NCBI GenBank assembly: GCA_942492735.1
Contig: OW818648.1
Coordinates: forward strand, 2,604,001 to 2,668,000
Direction: 5' to 3'
From: Sporobacter sp942492735
GTDB taxonomy: Bacteria > Bacillota > Clostridia > Oscillospirales > Oscillospiraceae
Length of the DNA: 64,000 bases
The position numbers and the translations under genes were made by a program. The notes under the pieces are model-generated. The model saw only the letters and a program-made list of their open reading frames with translations, was not told where the DNA came from and made no database searches. Position 1 is the stretch's first letter; every line of letters starts with the position of its first letter. Positions 19,130 to 26,395 of the stretch are shown here, one piece after another.

Positions 19130-19190
19130 AAATCACTTTCCTATACAATAACAAAACATTAGACAATGGTATATATAGCTCCTATAGTCA

Positions 19191-19805
19191 TTAAAACTCA
19201 CAATCGAGTAATGTAGGACGTCTGTCGTCATGTGGCCATATGTAAGTCACCTTAAAATCTGTACGAATCATTGCACCAAAACTGTTCTGAGCATCCACAT
19301 ATCCAATTACAAGAAATTGTGTTTCATCTCGATAACATTTTAAAGGACCAAACTGTGCTGTAGAAGGTGCTTTGAGTTGATCGTATATTAACTCTTGCGA
19401 ATATGTTTCTAAGTATTGTATTTGTTCATACGTTAAAACGATATCGTGAATATTTTGTAACACTTCACCAGAATCATAAATGACTGTACCATCAACAGAA
19501 AGCTGACAGAACGTTCCGTCGTTTACAAGCAAATAAACTTTTACAGTAGAAGTCTCGTAATAAAAAGTATATGCCCTACGGCCTAAAACATTATCACCTG
19601 ATTCCAAGTCCGAAATAGCATCGGTGGGAATACCGACTTGCTCACAAACGGAAAAAAGTGATTTTGATGAAAAAACAGAAATATCGTTTTTTTCAGAAAA
19701 CGCTTCTTCGGGGGATAAGTATTTTTCATTAATACTGCTGGTGGAGCAAGAACATAGAAGTAAAACAAGAGTAAAAACATAGACAGTTATTAGCATCTTT
19801 TTCAT
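19191..19805 (-). CDS. Predicted lipoprotein, phage cargo
   Basis: The 204-residue product starts MKKMLITVYVFTLVLLLCSC, a lipoprotein signal peptide with a lipobox-like LCSC, followed by a Ser-rich linker. The C-terminal half contains APSTAQFGPL and GYVDAQNSFGAMIRTDF, a pattern I associate with small bacterial lipoproteins of unknown function. The open frame extends further upstream, but GAGGG eight bases before ATG 19805 and the signal peptide fix the start. It is expressed from the integrase side of the repressor, where lysogeny genes lie, so a role in the lysogen such as superinfection exclusion is possible but unproven. Confidence 0.6.
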   Translation of the reverse strand: MKKMLITVYVFTLVLLLCSCSTSSINEKYLSPEEAFSEKNDISVFSSKSLFSVCEQVGIPTDAISDLESGDNVLGRRAYTFYYETSTVKVYLLVNDGTFCQLSVDGTVIYDSGEVLQNIHDIVLTYEQIQYLETYSQELIYDQLKAPSTAQFGPLKCYRDETQFLVIGYVDAQNSFGAMIRTDFKVTYIWPHDDRRPTLLDCEF

Positions 19806-19848
19806 TTTCAGTACCCTCACAACATCAGCATATAGGAATAAATTTAAG

Positions 19849-20037
19849 TCAATTTTTTTCTTTCTTCGGACGTCCTCTTTTCGCAGGCATGACAGGTTTA
19901 AAATATTCATATCCGATTTGCATAAGCAGTACCATTTGCTTATTGATCGAGCGGCCTTCTCTTTTTGCAAGGTCAACAATATCATCATAAAGGTCTTCAT
20001 CCAGACGGACGGTAATAGGTACAAGGTTTGTAGGCAT
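19849..20037 (-). CDS. Ribbon-helix-helix DNA-binding protein with AT-hook-like tail
   Basis: This 62-residue protein reads LVPITVRLDEDLYDDIVDLA then KREGRSINKQMVLLMQ, the beta-strand and two helices of an Arc/CopG-like ribbon-helix-helix fold, and ends AKRGRPKKEKN, which resembles an AT-hook. AGGAG eight bases upstream picks ATG 20037. It lies two genes from the integrase on the same strand. It may be a small repressor or the recombination directionality factor; neither can be shown from sequence. Confidence 0.65.
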   Translation of the reverse strand: MPTNLVPITVRLDEDLYDDIVDLAKREGRSINKQMVLLMQIGYEYFKPVMPAKRGRPKKEKN

Positions 20038-20212
20038 AGTCAGCACTCCTAATATTTAGTGCGACTATTTTATACCATCAAAATGAATCAAAATGCAGTC
20101 TAAAAGAACCATTATGAACCGCAGAATAGCCCCATAAAAAAACGCCTTTGTTACGATAGATAAATTAAACACATCAAAATATGTACAATATTCATGAAAA
20201 AGAAATTTCATA

Positions 20213-20240
20213 TTGATATTTTATATTCAAGGTGTATAAT
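20213..20240 (+). promoter_or_regulatory. Sigma-A promoter upstream of the c-di-GMP riboswitch
   Basis: TTGATA (20213-20218) and TATAAT (20235-20240) are 16 bp apart. Transcription would start near 20247 and enter the riboswitch directly. Confidence 0.65.
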
Positions 20241-20262
20241 TTTATTTGCCGGACAAAAACGG

Positions 20263-20346
20263 TAAAAATTTATAAATATGGCAAACCCGGAGTAATCCGG
20301 CGACGCAAAACTAGAGGGCTTCGAAAGAGGCAGCCAGTTGCAAAAA
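20263..20346 (+). promoter_or_regulatory. Cyclic di-GMP-I (GEMM-I) riboswitch aptamer
   Basis: The segment has the class I signature in order: GGCAAACC, a CGGA/TCCG stem capped by a GTAA (GNRA-type) loop, GACGCAAA, then AACTAGAGGGCTTCG and the closing GGCAGCCAGTTGC in which AGTT can pair with AACT. A promoter stands just upstream. The closing strand CAGCCAGTTG (20331-20340) can alternatively pair with CAACGGCTG (20347-20355), with one bulged A, as a mutually exclusive hairpin. Recognised by eye, so covariance scoring would settle it. No well-supported gene follows on this strand before the antisense repressor gene. Confidence 0.82.
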
Positions 20347-20349
20347 CAA

Positions 20350-20370
20350 CGGCTGTTATGCCGATTTTTT
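20350..20370 (+). terminator. Possible expression-platform terminator of the riboswitch
   Basis: CGGC/GCCG (20350-20353 and 20360-20363) closes a 6-nt loop and is followed by ATTTTTT. The stem is only 4 bp, but its 5' half overlaps the sequence that can pair with the aptamer's closing strand, as expected of a terminator/antiterminator switch. Which state c-di-GMP favours is not clear. Confidence 0.35.
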
Positions 20371-20477
20371 ATTGTCAGTTTTATGGGACAGTGCCAAGCG
20401 TAGGATTAAAGAATCTTCCTCAGAATTACATAACTGTAAGTTTAGATATAAACAATGATATTTGAAAGTGGGTACTT

Positions 20478-20612
20478 ATGGATGATGATGAACCCCGAAA
20501 AATTGTTACTGAATTATCAGAAGAAGAAAACATTAGTCTTTGCGAGCTGCTTTTAAGCCTTGAACAAATGCGCGAACCTGGATTGCTTCCTCTGCAGTCA
20601 AGTTCTTCATAA
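20478..20612 (+). CDS. Possible 44-residue acidic ORF downstream of the riboswitch
   Basis: ATG 20478 opens a 44-codon frame, MDDDEPRKIVTELSEEEN then ISLCELLLSLEQ, that overlaps the 3' end of the repressor gene by 80 bp on the opposite strand. The amphipathic acidic middle looks protein-like, but the ribosome site (GAAAGTGG) is poor. It is the only candidate reading frame the riboswitch transcript could serve, besides a 35-codon frame at 20358 with no ribosome site. It may not be a gene. Confidence 0.25.
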   Translation: MDDDEPRKIVTELSEEENISLCELLLSLEQMREPGLLPLQSSSS

Positions 20613-20868
20613 GATCTATATTACGACGTTGTATATCACTCAGCCCGTCACCTTCACCGGTGGCGGGTTTTTCTATTTGTACATCGCGGCCTAAAAGATA
20701 ATCAACTGAAACACTAAAAAAGTCGGCAAGACGAATTGCTATAGGCATATCAGGAAAGGCTTTTCCTCTTTCCCACTTACTGACTGCAGTCTGAACAACA
20801 TTAACGGCTGCCGCGAGCTGTTCTTGCGAAAGGCCACGATGTTGTCTCAATTCTTTAAAGCGGTTCAT
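20533..20868 (-). CDS. CI-like XRE-family repressor
   Basis: The 111-residue protein starts with an XRE helix-turn-helix (FKELRQHRGLSQEQLAAAV, then VVQTAVSKWERGKAFPDM) and DYLLG, followed by a linker and a helical tail (LTAEEAIQVRAFVQGLKAA). It lacks a LexA/CI peptidase domain, so induction by RecA cleavage is unlikely. It diverges from the Cro-like gene across an operator region, and AGGAGGG precedes its ATG. It is the likely master lysogeny repressor. Its 3' end is overlapped by the riboswitch-controlled transcript on the other strand. Confidence 0.85.
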   Translation of the reverse strand: MNRFKELRQHRGLSQEQLAAAVNVVQTAVSKWERGKAFPDMPIAIRLADFFSVSVDYLLGRDVQIEKPATGEGDGLSDIQRRNIDLMKNLTAEEAIQVRAFVQGLKAARKD

Positions 20869-20892
20869 TAGAAACCCTCCTTTCTTATACTG

Positions 20893-21004
20893 ATTTTATG
20901 ACTTACATTCATAAAAAGCAATAGTTAATAGAAAAATATGAAAATAGGTATTGACAATTATGAAATAAAGTCGTAATATACGACTCAAAAGGATAAAATA
21001 CGAC
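20893..21004. promoter_or_regulatory. Lysogeny switch: divergent promoters and operators
   Basis: The rightward promoter is TTGACA (20951-20956) and TAATAT (20974-20979) with 17 bp between. The leftward one, on the minus strand, is TTGCTT (20921-20916) and TAAAAT (20898-20893), also 17 bp. An inverted repeat GTCGTAATATACGAC (20970-20984) covers the rightward -10, and TACGAC recurs at 20999-21004. TTTATGA/TCATAAA (about 20895-20915) covers the leftward spacer. These are probable CI/Cro operators. Confidence 0.7.
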
Positions 21005-21033
21005 TAAGAAGAATAATTGGGAGGCTTTAATAT

Positions 21034-21234
21034 ATGAGTTTTATTGAAATGAGACGCCGGAGATTAGGATTGACACAGACCGAATTAGCAAAAATTCTTT
21101 GTGTTGACCAAACTGCAATTAGTAAATGGGAAAACGGTGCATCGCTGCCAACAGCTGACAAGCTGCGGCCATTGGCCAAGGCGCTCGGTTGCACGATCGA
21201 CGAGCTACTGGGCGCCGACGAAGCGAGCGCGTGA
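21034..21234 (+). CDS. Cro-like XRE-family regulator
   Basis: This 66-residue protein is almost entirely a helix-turn-helix: MSFIEMRRRRLGLTQTELAK, CVDQTAISKWENGASLPTAD and ALGCTIDELLG. Divergent from the repressor and first gene of the rightward early operon, it fits a Cro-type antirepressor. GGGAGG precedes the ATG. Confidence 0.8.
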   Translation: MSFIEMRRRRLGLTQTELAKILCVDQTAISKWENGASLPTADKLRPLAKALGCTIDELLGADEASA

Positions 21235-21246
21235 GGGAGTGGGACA

Positions 21247-21441
21247 ATGAACGGAATTGAAATCGATGTTTACCAAAAGCTTTATGAATTTTGCCCTGAT
21301 GGATGCTTAAAGAAAAACGTATTTCTAGAACAGCAAAAAGCTTATGCACAAAATCGGTGCATCGAAACATATGCAACTTTGCATTGCGAAAATGAAGACC
21401 TTTGTAATGAGTTGGCAGCACTTATTAGATCACAGCCTTAG
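21247..21441 (+). CDS. Small phage protein of unknown function
   Basis: A 64-residue open frame starting MNGIEIDVYQKLYEFC, after GAGGGAGTGGG. It has five cysteines but no recognisable zinc motif. Its last 12 bp overlap the end of a convergent gene. Position directly after cro suggests an immediate early protein. Confidence 0.5.
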   Translation: MNGIEIDVYQKLYEFCPDGCLKKNVFLEQQKAYAQNRCIETYATLHCENEDLCNELAALIRSQP

Positions 21442-21645
21442 ATCATCTACCGCATCGATCTCGCCGTAGTCGACGATCTCCGGGCAATCGCGGTCAGTGG
21501 TTGCATGGAATGTCAGGCAAGCTGGAAGCGGATCGCCGTCGGTATCAGGATCCTCGAGGGTGATGACGGCAAGCACCATCTTATCCTTCTTCATTTCCTT
21601 AACCATATCAGCCAGGTCGGAAACCTTTATTGTTATTTTCTTCAT
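21430..21645 (-). CDS. Small phage protein of unknown function, minus strand
   Basis: 71 residues starting MKKITIKVSDLADMVKEMKK, then LAVITLEDPDTDGDPLPACL and an acidic end. The start follows GAGG with nine bases of spacing; an upstream frame extension lacks a ribosome site. It is the only minus-strand gene within the early operon and ends tail to tail with the previous gene. Confidence 0.55.
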   Translation of the reverse strand: MKKITIKVSDLADMVKEMKKDKMVLAVITLEDPDTDGDPLPACLTFHATTDRDCPEIVDYGEIDAVDDLRL

Positions 21646-21714
21646 GATCATCAACCTCACATCATCTGATTTTATCAGCTGAATATAAAATACCACAGAA
21701 GGGTGGAAAAGTGA

Positions 21715-22146
21715 ATGTCACAGCAATACATAAATATCTATCAATCTGCTCGTCAGGCAGCAGGTTTGACGCAGGAAAGAGCCGCGGAACGAGTAGGAAA
21801 ATCGGTGGAGAGTATCCGGGCGTATGAATCGGACGCCAGGCTGCCGGACGACGACACGGTTATTCTGATGGCCGACGTCTACGACGCGAAATATCTGGCA
21901 TATCAGCATCTGCAGAAATCGGCTCTCGGGCGGAAGATCATGCCGGCGCTCGATCCGAAGGAACTCGCAGCATCAATTCTAAAGCTCCAAAAAGAGGTCA
22001 ACGATTTTCTGAAGTCCAGAGATGACCTCATTGATATAGGCAGCGACGGTGAAATAACTGATGATGAGCGCCCACGCTGGAACGACATTATAAAAGAACT
22101 TGATGACATCATGGTGGCCATACTGTCTATCAAATTTATAAAATAA
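21715..22146 (+). CDS. XRE-family phage regulator
   Basis: The 143-residue protein has an N-terminal helix-turn-helix (IYQSARQAAGLTQERAAERV, VESIRAYESDARLPDDDTV) and a C-terminal region rich in Asp and Glu that may mediate oligomer or partner contacts (KEVNDFLKSRDDLIDIGSDG). It belongs to the class of phage regulators often found in early regions of Clostridia prophages. GGGTGGAAAAGTG precedes ATG 21715. Confidence 0.7.
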   Translation: MSQQYINIYQSARQAAGLTQERAAERVGKSVESIRAYESDARLPDDDTVILMADVYDAKYLAYQHLQKSALGRKIMPALDPKELAASILKLQKEVNDFLKSRDDLIDIGSDGEITDDERPRWNDIIKELDDIMVAILSIKFIK

Positions 22147-22206
22147 CAGCCATCCGTTTTCATAGGACAATGCGGTGATTCCATACAATGTGTTGAGGTG
22201 ACAACA

Positions 22207-22470
22207 ATGATCGAGACAATTGAAAAAAGAATTCAGATCATCAGCGGCGTCCAGCGCGAGGTAACGGTGACAAAGCGCTTTGGCCATGATACATACGTAA
22301 CTCCGAAAGGCCTAATTGAGGCGGATGAATATGTCGAGCATGATTACGGCCCGAAGCTCGGTGTATCGAAATCATACGGCATTTATCCGAGCAATGTCAC
22401 GCCGGAACAAATCGCAAATAAGCTCAAGCAGATACAGCTGCTCGCCGGCCGGATCGCCGTCGGCTGCTGA
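22207..22470 (+). CDS. Small phage protein of unknown function
   Basis: 87 residues from ATG 22207, which follows GAGGTG by about nine bases; GTG 22198 would sit inside that ribosome site. The sequence (IEKRIQIISGVQREVTVTKR, LIEADEYVEHDYGPKLG) shows no domain I recognise. Confidence 0.5.
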   Translation: MIETIEKRIQIISGVQREVTVTKRFGHDTYVTPKGLIEADEYVEHDYGPKLGVSKSYGIYPSNVTPEQIANKLKQIQLLAGRIAVGC

Positions 22471-22529
22471 GGCGGGAAACCGCCGTGTAGGACAAGCCCA
22501 GAAAAACGCCAGAAAAAGGAGCGGTCATT

Positions 22530-22760
22530 ATGGATATAGCTCTCGCTGCCTTGTTACTACTTTCAGGTATCCTGCTTTTCGGGTTTGCCTTGTCCGGTAT
22601 CCTGTGCTGGCGTGACAACAGAAAATACGAGGAGAGCCTGAAGAAGCACATAGATATAAACCCAAACAGCAAATATCTAATAGAAGTCTATACGGTCGTG
22701 CGGGACGAAGATAAGCGGTCCTACAGGCCATCCGAACAAGAGGCAGATCATCTGGACTGA
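22530..22760 (+). CDS. Small single-pass membrane protein
   Basis: 76 residues with one N-terminal transmembrane helix (IALAALLLLSGILLFGFALSG, about residues 3-26) followed by a charged cytoplasmic tail ending SEQEADHLD. AAAAGGAG precedes the ATG. Function unknown. Confidence 0.5.
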   Translation: MDIALAALLLLSGILLFGFALSGILCWRDNRKYEESLKKHIDINPNSKYLIEVYTVVRDEDKRSYRPSEQEADHLD

Positions 22761-22776
22761 AAGGAGCGGACAAGCA

Positions 22777-23001
22777 GTGGGAAAAATATACCACCTAGAT
22801 CTGGATCAGCGTGAAGCCGTCAGCATCAGGTCGTTACTCAAAGACGAAGTAAAACGGGAAACCGCGTCAATTGAGCTGTTAAACAAACAGTTAGAATCGC
22901 AGCCGGCCATGCAGGCAATCATCGATTATTCCAAGGAGCAGAGGTCCATATATCTCAAAGCTTACGAAATGATGGGGAGGCCGCAAGATGAACAGAAATA
23001 A
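22777..23001 (+). CDS. Small helical phage protein
   Basis: 74 residues from GTG 22777, mostly predicted helix (LKDEVKRETASIELLNKQLE). GGAGCGG stands upstream. It overlaps the next gene by 14 bp, so the two are probably translationally coupled. Function unknown. Confidence 0.5.
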   Translation: MGKIYHLDLDQREAVSIRSLLKDEVKRETASIELLNKQLESQPAMQAIIDYSKEQRSIYLKAYEMMGRPQDEQK

Positions 23002-23674
23002 GAAATATAGAGGACGAGGAGAAATAATCAGCGGAAGAATTTTGATCGTCCTTTTTCTGACCGTACTTATAATCGGCGCCTACAAAGATGCATTTAAGGA
23101 CGGCCCGCAACTGGAAGCGGCAGCCCTGGGGACGGAAGACAGCCACGCAGAGGTTGAAGCCTTGGGAGAGACTAACGCGACGAATACATATCGGGTGGAC
23201 AAGTTGTTATATACCGCGCCGATCGAGACGCCGGTACCGACACAGGAGCCGAAGCTGTACAAACCGGATGAGCGTGATGTTGTGATGATTGCTCAGCTTA
23301 TGTGGGGCGAAGGGCGCGGCCTTGAGTCGCAAACAGAACAGGCCGCAATAGCCTGGTGTCCTTTAAACCGCGTCGATTCAACAGGTTACGGTATGGGGCA
23401 CAGTATCAGATACGTCGTGACATTTCCAGACCAGTTTCACGGTTACAGACCTTGGTATCCCACCGTTGACGACTTCGGGCGAGACCTCAAACAGCTGGCC
23501 GAAGATGTACTGATACGCTGGATGAAAGAACATGACGGACAAGCTGACGTCGGCCGAGTCCTTCCGAAAGAATACATATACTTTTCTGGCGACGGCAAAC
23601 ACAACTACTTCCGGACGGAATACCGAGGCGGTACACGGTGGGACTGGAGTCTTCCGAGTCCGTATGAAAGCTGA
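22988..23674 (+). CDS. Membrane-anchored SleB-like cell wall hydrolase
   Basis: The 228-residue protein has a basic N-terminus, a single transmembrane helix (ILIVLFLTVLIIGAYKDAF, about 18-36), a Pro/Thr-rich linker (TPVPTQEPK) and a C-terminal hydrolase domain: VVMIAQLMWGEGRGLESQTE, then QAAIAWCPLNRVDSTGYG and FPDQFHGY. This matches the cortex-lytic SleB/CwlJ hydrolase family, with the catalytic glutamate in the GEGRG motif. It is unusual in the early region, far from the lysis genes. It may remodel wall during infection or in the lysogen. Confidence 0.75.
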   Translation: MNRNKKYRGRGEIISGRILIVLFLTVLIIGAYKDAFKDGPQLEAAALGTEDSHAEVEALGETNATNTYRVDKLLYTAPIETPVPTQEPKLYKPDERDVVMIAQLMWGEGRGLESQTEQAAIAWCPLNRVDSTGYGMGHSIRYVVTFPDQFHGYRPWYPTVDDFGRDLKQLAEDVLIRWMKEHDGQADVGRVLPKEYIYFSGDGKHNYFRTEYRGGTRWDWSLPSPYES

Positions 23675-23696
23675 TGGCGATATGGTAGGGGAAAGC

Positions 23697-23903
23697 GTGT
23701 TATATATGGCGGTCACAGCTGATGTATTTGAGCTGCCGCTGTTTGTATCAGATAGTGTCAAAGAGCTTGCACTTACAACCGGATTTTCAATGGCCAACAT
23801 CCACAGCAGATTATCAAAAGAAAGAAAAGGAATAAGAAGAGTGCAGGGGGGAAGGTCCGGTATCAAGTTTGTCCGTATAGAGATGGACGATTTGGAGGAC
23901 TGA
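23697..23903 (+). CDS. Small phage protein with AVTADxxELP start
   Basis: About 68 residues: VLYMAVTADVFELPLFVSDS then VKELALTTGFSMANIHSRLS, a helix-turn-helix-like segment. The family is common in phages of Clostridia and has no known function. I chose GTG 23697 because AGGGG lies five bases upstream; ATG 23682, ATG 23706 or ATG 23664 are alternatives in the same frame. Confidence 0.55.
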   Translation: MLYMAVTADVFELPLFVSDSVKELALTTGFSMANIHSRLSKERKGIRRVQGGRSGIKFVRIEMDDLED

Positions 23904-23929
23904 GGCTTCCGCAATAATGGAGGGGCATC

Positions 23930-24271
23930 ATGCCAAATATTAAACCGGAGCGGGTCTTTACATATCGAGTGACGCATCCGCAACATCCTTCGCAGCTCGT
24001 CGCTTTAGTCAATCCGCCAGCGAACGATATATTCGCATTGGCGACACATGAGGCGGCTAGACGATGGGAAGTGCCATGGGGTAAAGTCGTCGGGCTATGC
24101 AGATCGGAGCCTGTCACAGAGGTGTGGCGCTGCAACTGTGAGAAATGTAAAAAAGCATTTATAACCGAAAAAATTGATAACAAATGCCCGGGATGCATTA
24201 TGTCGGAAAAAAAGGCGATGACGCAGTTTATGAAGCGCCGGCCGGTAGACCGAAGGATTAACGCTGGATAA
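23930..24271 (+). CDS. Small zinc-finger phage protein
   Basis: 113 residues with a C-terminal Cys4 cluster (CNCEKCKKAF with CPGC, residues about 68-88) and a basic tail RRPVDRRINAG. The N-terminal half has VFTYRVTHPQHPSQLVALVN. GGAGGGGC precedes the ATG. Possibly nucleic-acid binding; function unknown. Confidence 0.55.
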   Translation: MPNIKPERVFTYRVTHPQHPSQLVALVNPPANDIFALATHEAARRWEVPWGKVVGLCRSEPVTEVWRCNCEKCKKAFITEKIDNKCPGCIMSEKKAMTQFMKRRPVDRRINAG

Positions 24272-24288
24272 TACAGGAGGAATTAAAA

Positions 24289-24651
24289 ATGACACAGCAG
24301 GCAATAGAAAAAATCGCTAGGGAGCTCAAAACATTCAAAGGCGATAAATATGGAGAGGTAATCAAGAACGGCGTTGCAGCTGCTCTGAAGGATTTTGCCC
24401 AGCAAGACGAGGAATTCGCTCAGGCGATCGTACAGAACGATAAAACATTGTCTGAGTGCTGCGCGGCGATCGTCAAGGGTGTCACCACCGCGATATCCGA
24501 CAATGAAGCCTACAAACGCGCAGCGCAGTTCTATTTCCCCGGAGCGTGTGTGTTTTTCCAGATGAAGATCGAGCTCTGCCCGGCAGACGGTATGGGTGAC
24601 AGAGAGAAACCGGCGGGTATCATCCTCGACCTGGCTGACTTTTTTTCGTGA
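24289..24651 (+). CDS. PcfK-like protein
   Basis: The 120-residue protein resembles the PcfK-like family: TLSECCAAIVKGVTTAI followed by DNEAYKRAAQFYFP. The family was named from a conjugative plasmid gene next to pcfJ but is common in phages, and its function is not established. AGGAGG precedes the ATG. The pcfJ-like gene follows after 10 bp, the usual pairing. Confidence 0.6.
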   Translation: MTQQAIEKIARELKTFKGDKYGEVIKNGVAAALKDFAQQDEEFAQAIVQNDKTLSECCAAIVKGVTTAISDNEAYKRAAQFYFPGACVFFQMKIELCPADGMGDREKPAGIILDLADFFS

Positions 24652-24661
24652 GGTGAATGGA

Positions 24662-26395
24662 ATGAAAAATGCCGATTGCAACTTTAAAGTTGAGAGCGAA
24701 CTGAACGTAATCATGAAAAAATTTCCTTATTTTTTGACAGATGCCGAGGAAGAAACAGCCCGCAAATATTTCAATCAAATTGTATTTTTTAAAGCTATCG
24801 ATAGAACTACCAGGCGCGTCGTATGTACCTCATGCATGGAAGGGTTTATTGCAGACAAGGAAATAAGCCCGGACTTCTTCAAAAAGAAACATGGGGACAA
24901 TTGCGAGTGCCCAAACTGCGGACAGGCAGCGGTATTGAACGCAATGGGTAAGTTTAAAAATTATGAAAGTCTGAAGTCACACATCAGAGGAGTACAGGTA
25001 TCAGCTTACAACGGCGGATTGCTTATACAAGCCGGATGGATCACGCGGGCATTTGATGACGAGGATCTGGGCGGGACAATCGATTTCGAACCATATAAAA
25101 GGTTTTATTTTGCGCCAGGAAAAAGGGCGGCCTGGGAAAAGCGCGTATATAACTATTTTGGAGAGCTGCACGATGTGCCGTCAAAAAAAGAATGGATATT
25201 GCTGGAGACGATCAGAGAACCATTCCAAAGCAGGCCTTACGAACGTGAACCGGCATACGCGGTATTGGGTTATGAGAATATCGAAAAAACACCCATGAAA
25301 TATTGCCAGTATGACGCGTGGTTTGATGATACCTACGGCGCATTTGTTGGGAGCCTTGAGTTCGAGGAGCAACCGTTTCATATCGCTTATCTTATTAAGT
25401 ACCTTGCCGAATATACGAGACGTCCGCAGATGGAGATATTGGCGAAACTTGGACATATGAGCTTGCTTACGGAATTGGTGAGAGATGGACGGCCAAACGC
25501 CAATTATGTGGACTGGAAGGCTAAAAATCCAGCAGCATTTTTCAGGCTTTCAAAAGCGGATTACATACAATTCAAGGAAATCGATATTAATCTTGAAATA
25601 CTGCGGGATTTTAGAAAAATGAGAAAGCTTGAGCTCATCAAGTCTCTAAATGAATTTTCGGAAGCTAAGAAACGAACGAACAGGCTGTTTAATATGCTGT
25701 GCAGCTGTTCGCTTAAAGCAGAAGTGAGTTTCGAGCGGGCAGAAAACTATATTAACTCCTTCACCTCGGGATGCAGCCACGGTGCAACGCCAATCTCAAC
25801 CATTCTCACTTGCTGGAATGATTATCTCGATGCGGCAAAAACACTCAAGTACAACCTAAGGCGCGACGATGTGCGTATGCCGAGGGATCTCAGCAGGAAG
25901 CACGATGAAGCGACGGCCGGAGCTAGGGTGGTAGCAGACGAAAAAGCAATCAAGCAATATGCAAAACGCTATTCAGATCTCGCGAGACAATTTGAATTCT
26001 CTGATAGTGGACTTTCAATTGTTGCTCCAATGGGAGTGGCAGAGATCGTTGAAGAAGGAAGCAAGTTAGAGCATTGCGTTGGTGGATATGCCGAACGGCA
26101 CATCACGGGGAAATTAACAATTCTGTTTTTAAGACCAAGTGCCTTTACATCGGTTCCATTTGTGACCATTGAGCTGACGGCGGAGCTAAACTGCGAGAAG
26201 CTGGAGATAAAACAAATACATGGGTATAAGAATGAAAGCGGCGGCATTGATTCACCGAGGATCAGATATAAGACATTTCTCAGTAAATGGCTCGATTGGG
26301 TTCACGCCGGAAGCAGGCGCGACGAAAACGGGAATCCGGTCATAGAAGCTAAACCCAAAAGCAGAAAAATCAAAAAGGAGACGAACGTCGCATGA
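24662..26395 (+). CDS. PcfJ-domain protein
   Basis: The 577-residue protein carries a Cys4 zinc ribbon near the N-terminus (CTSCMEGF and CECPNCGQ, about 55-90) and the PcfJ signature near the C-terminus (EEGSKLEHCVGGYAERHITG, then LTILFLRPS and IKQIHGYKN). PcfJ-like proteins are widespread in mobile elements and have no confirmed activity. GAGGTG picks ATG 24662, and the open frame upstream overlaps the previous gene. It overlaps the next gene by four bases (ATGA). Confidence 0.78.
   Translation: MKNADCNFKVESELNVIMKKFPYFLTDAEEETARKYFNQIVFFKAIDRTTRRVVCTSCMEGFIADKEISPDFFKKKHGDNCECPNCGQAAVLNAMGKFKNYESLKSHIRGVQVSAYNGGLLIQAGWITRAFDDEDLGGTIDFEPYKRFYFAPGKRAAWEKRVYNYFGELHDVPSKKEWILLETIREPFQSRPYEREPAYAVLGYENIEKTPMKYCQYDAWFDDTYGAFVGSLEFEEQPFHIAYLIKYLAEYTRRPQMEILAKLGHMSLLTELVRDGRPNANYVDWKAKNPAAFFRLSKADYIQFKEIDINLEILRDFRKMRKLELIKSLNEFSEAKKRTNRLFNMLCSCSLKAEVSFERAENYINSFTSGCSHGATPISTILTCWNDYLDAAKTLKYNLRRDDVRMPRDLSRKHDEATAGARVVADEKAIKQYAKRYSDLARQFEFSDSGLSIVAPMGVAEIVEEGSKLEHCVGGYAERHITGKLTILFLRPSAFTSVPFVTIELTAELNCEKLEIKQIHGYKNESGGIDSPRIRYKTFLSKWLDWVHAGSRRDENGNPVIEAKPKSRKIKKETNVA

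Noticed and set aside
20358..20465. A 35-codon gene starting within the riboswitch expression platform
   Set aside because: No ribosome binding site and no protein-like pattern; noted only as a possible chance frame.
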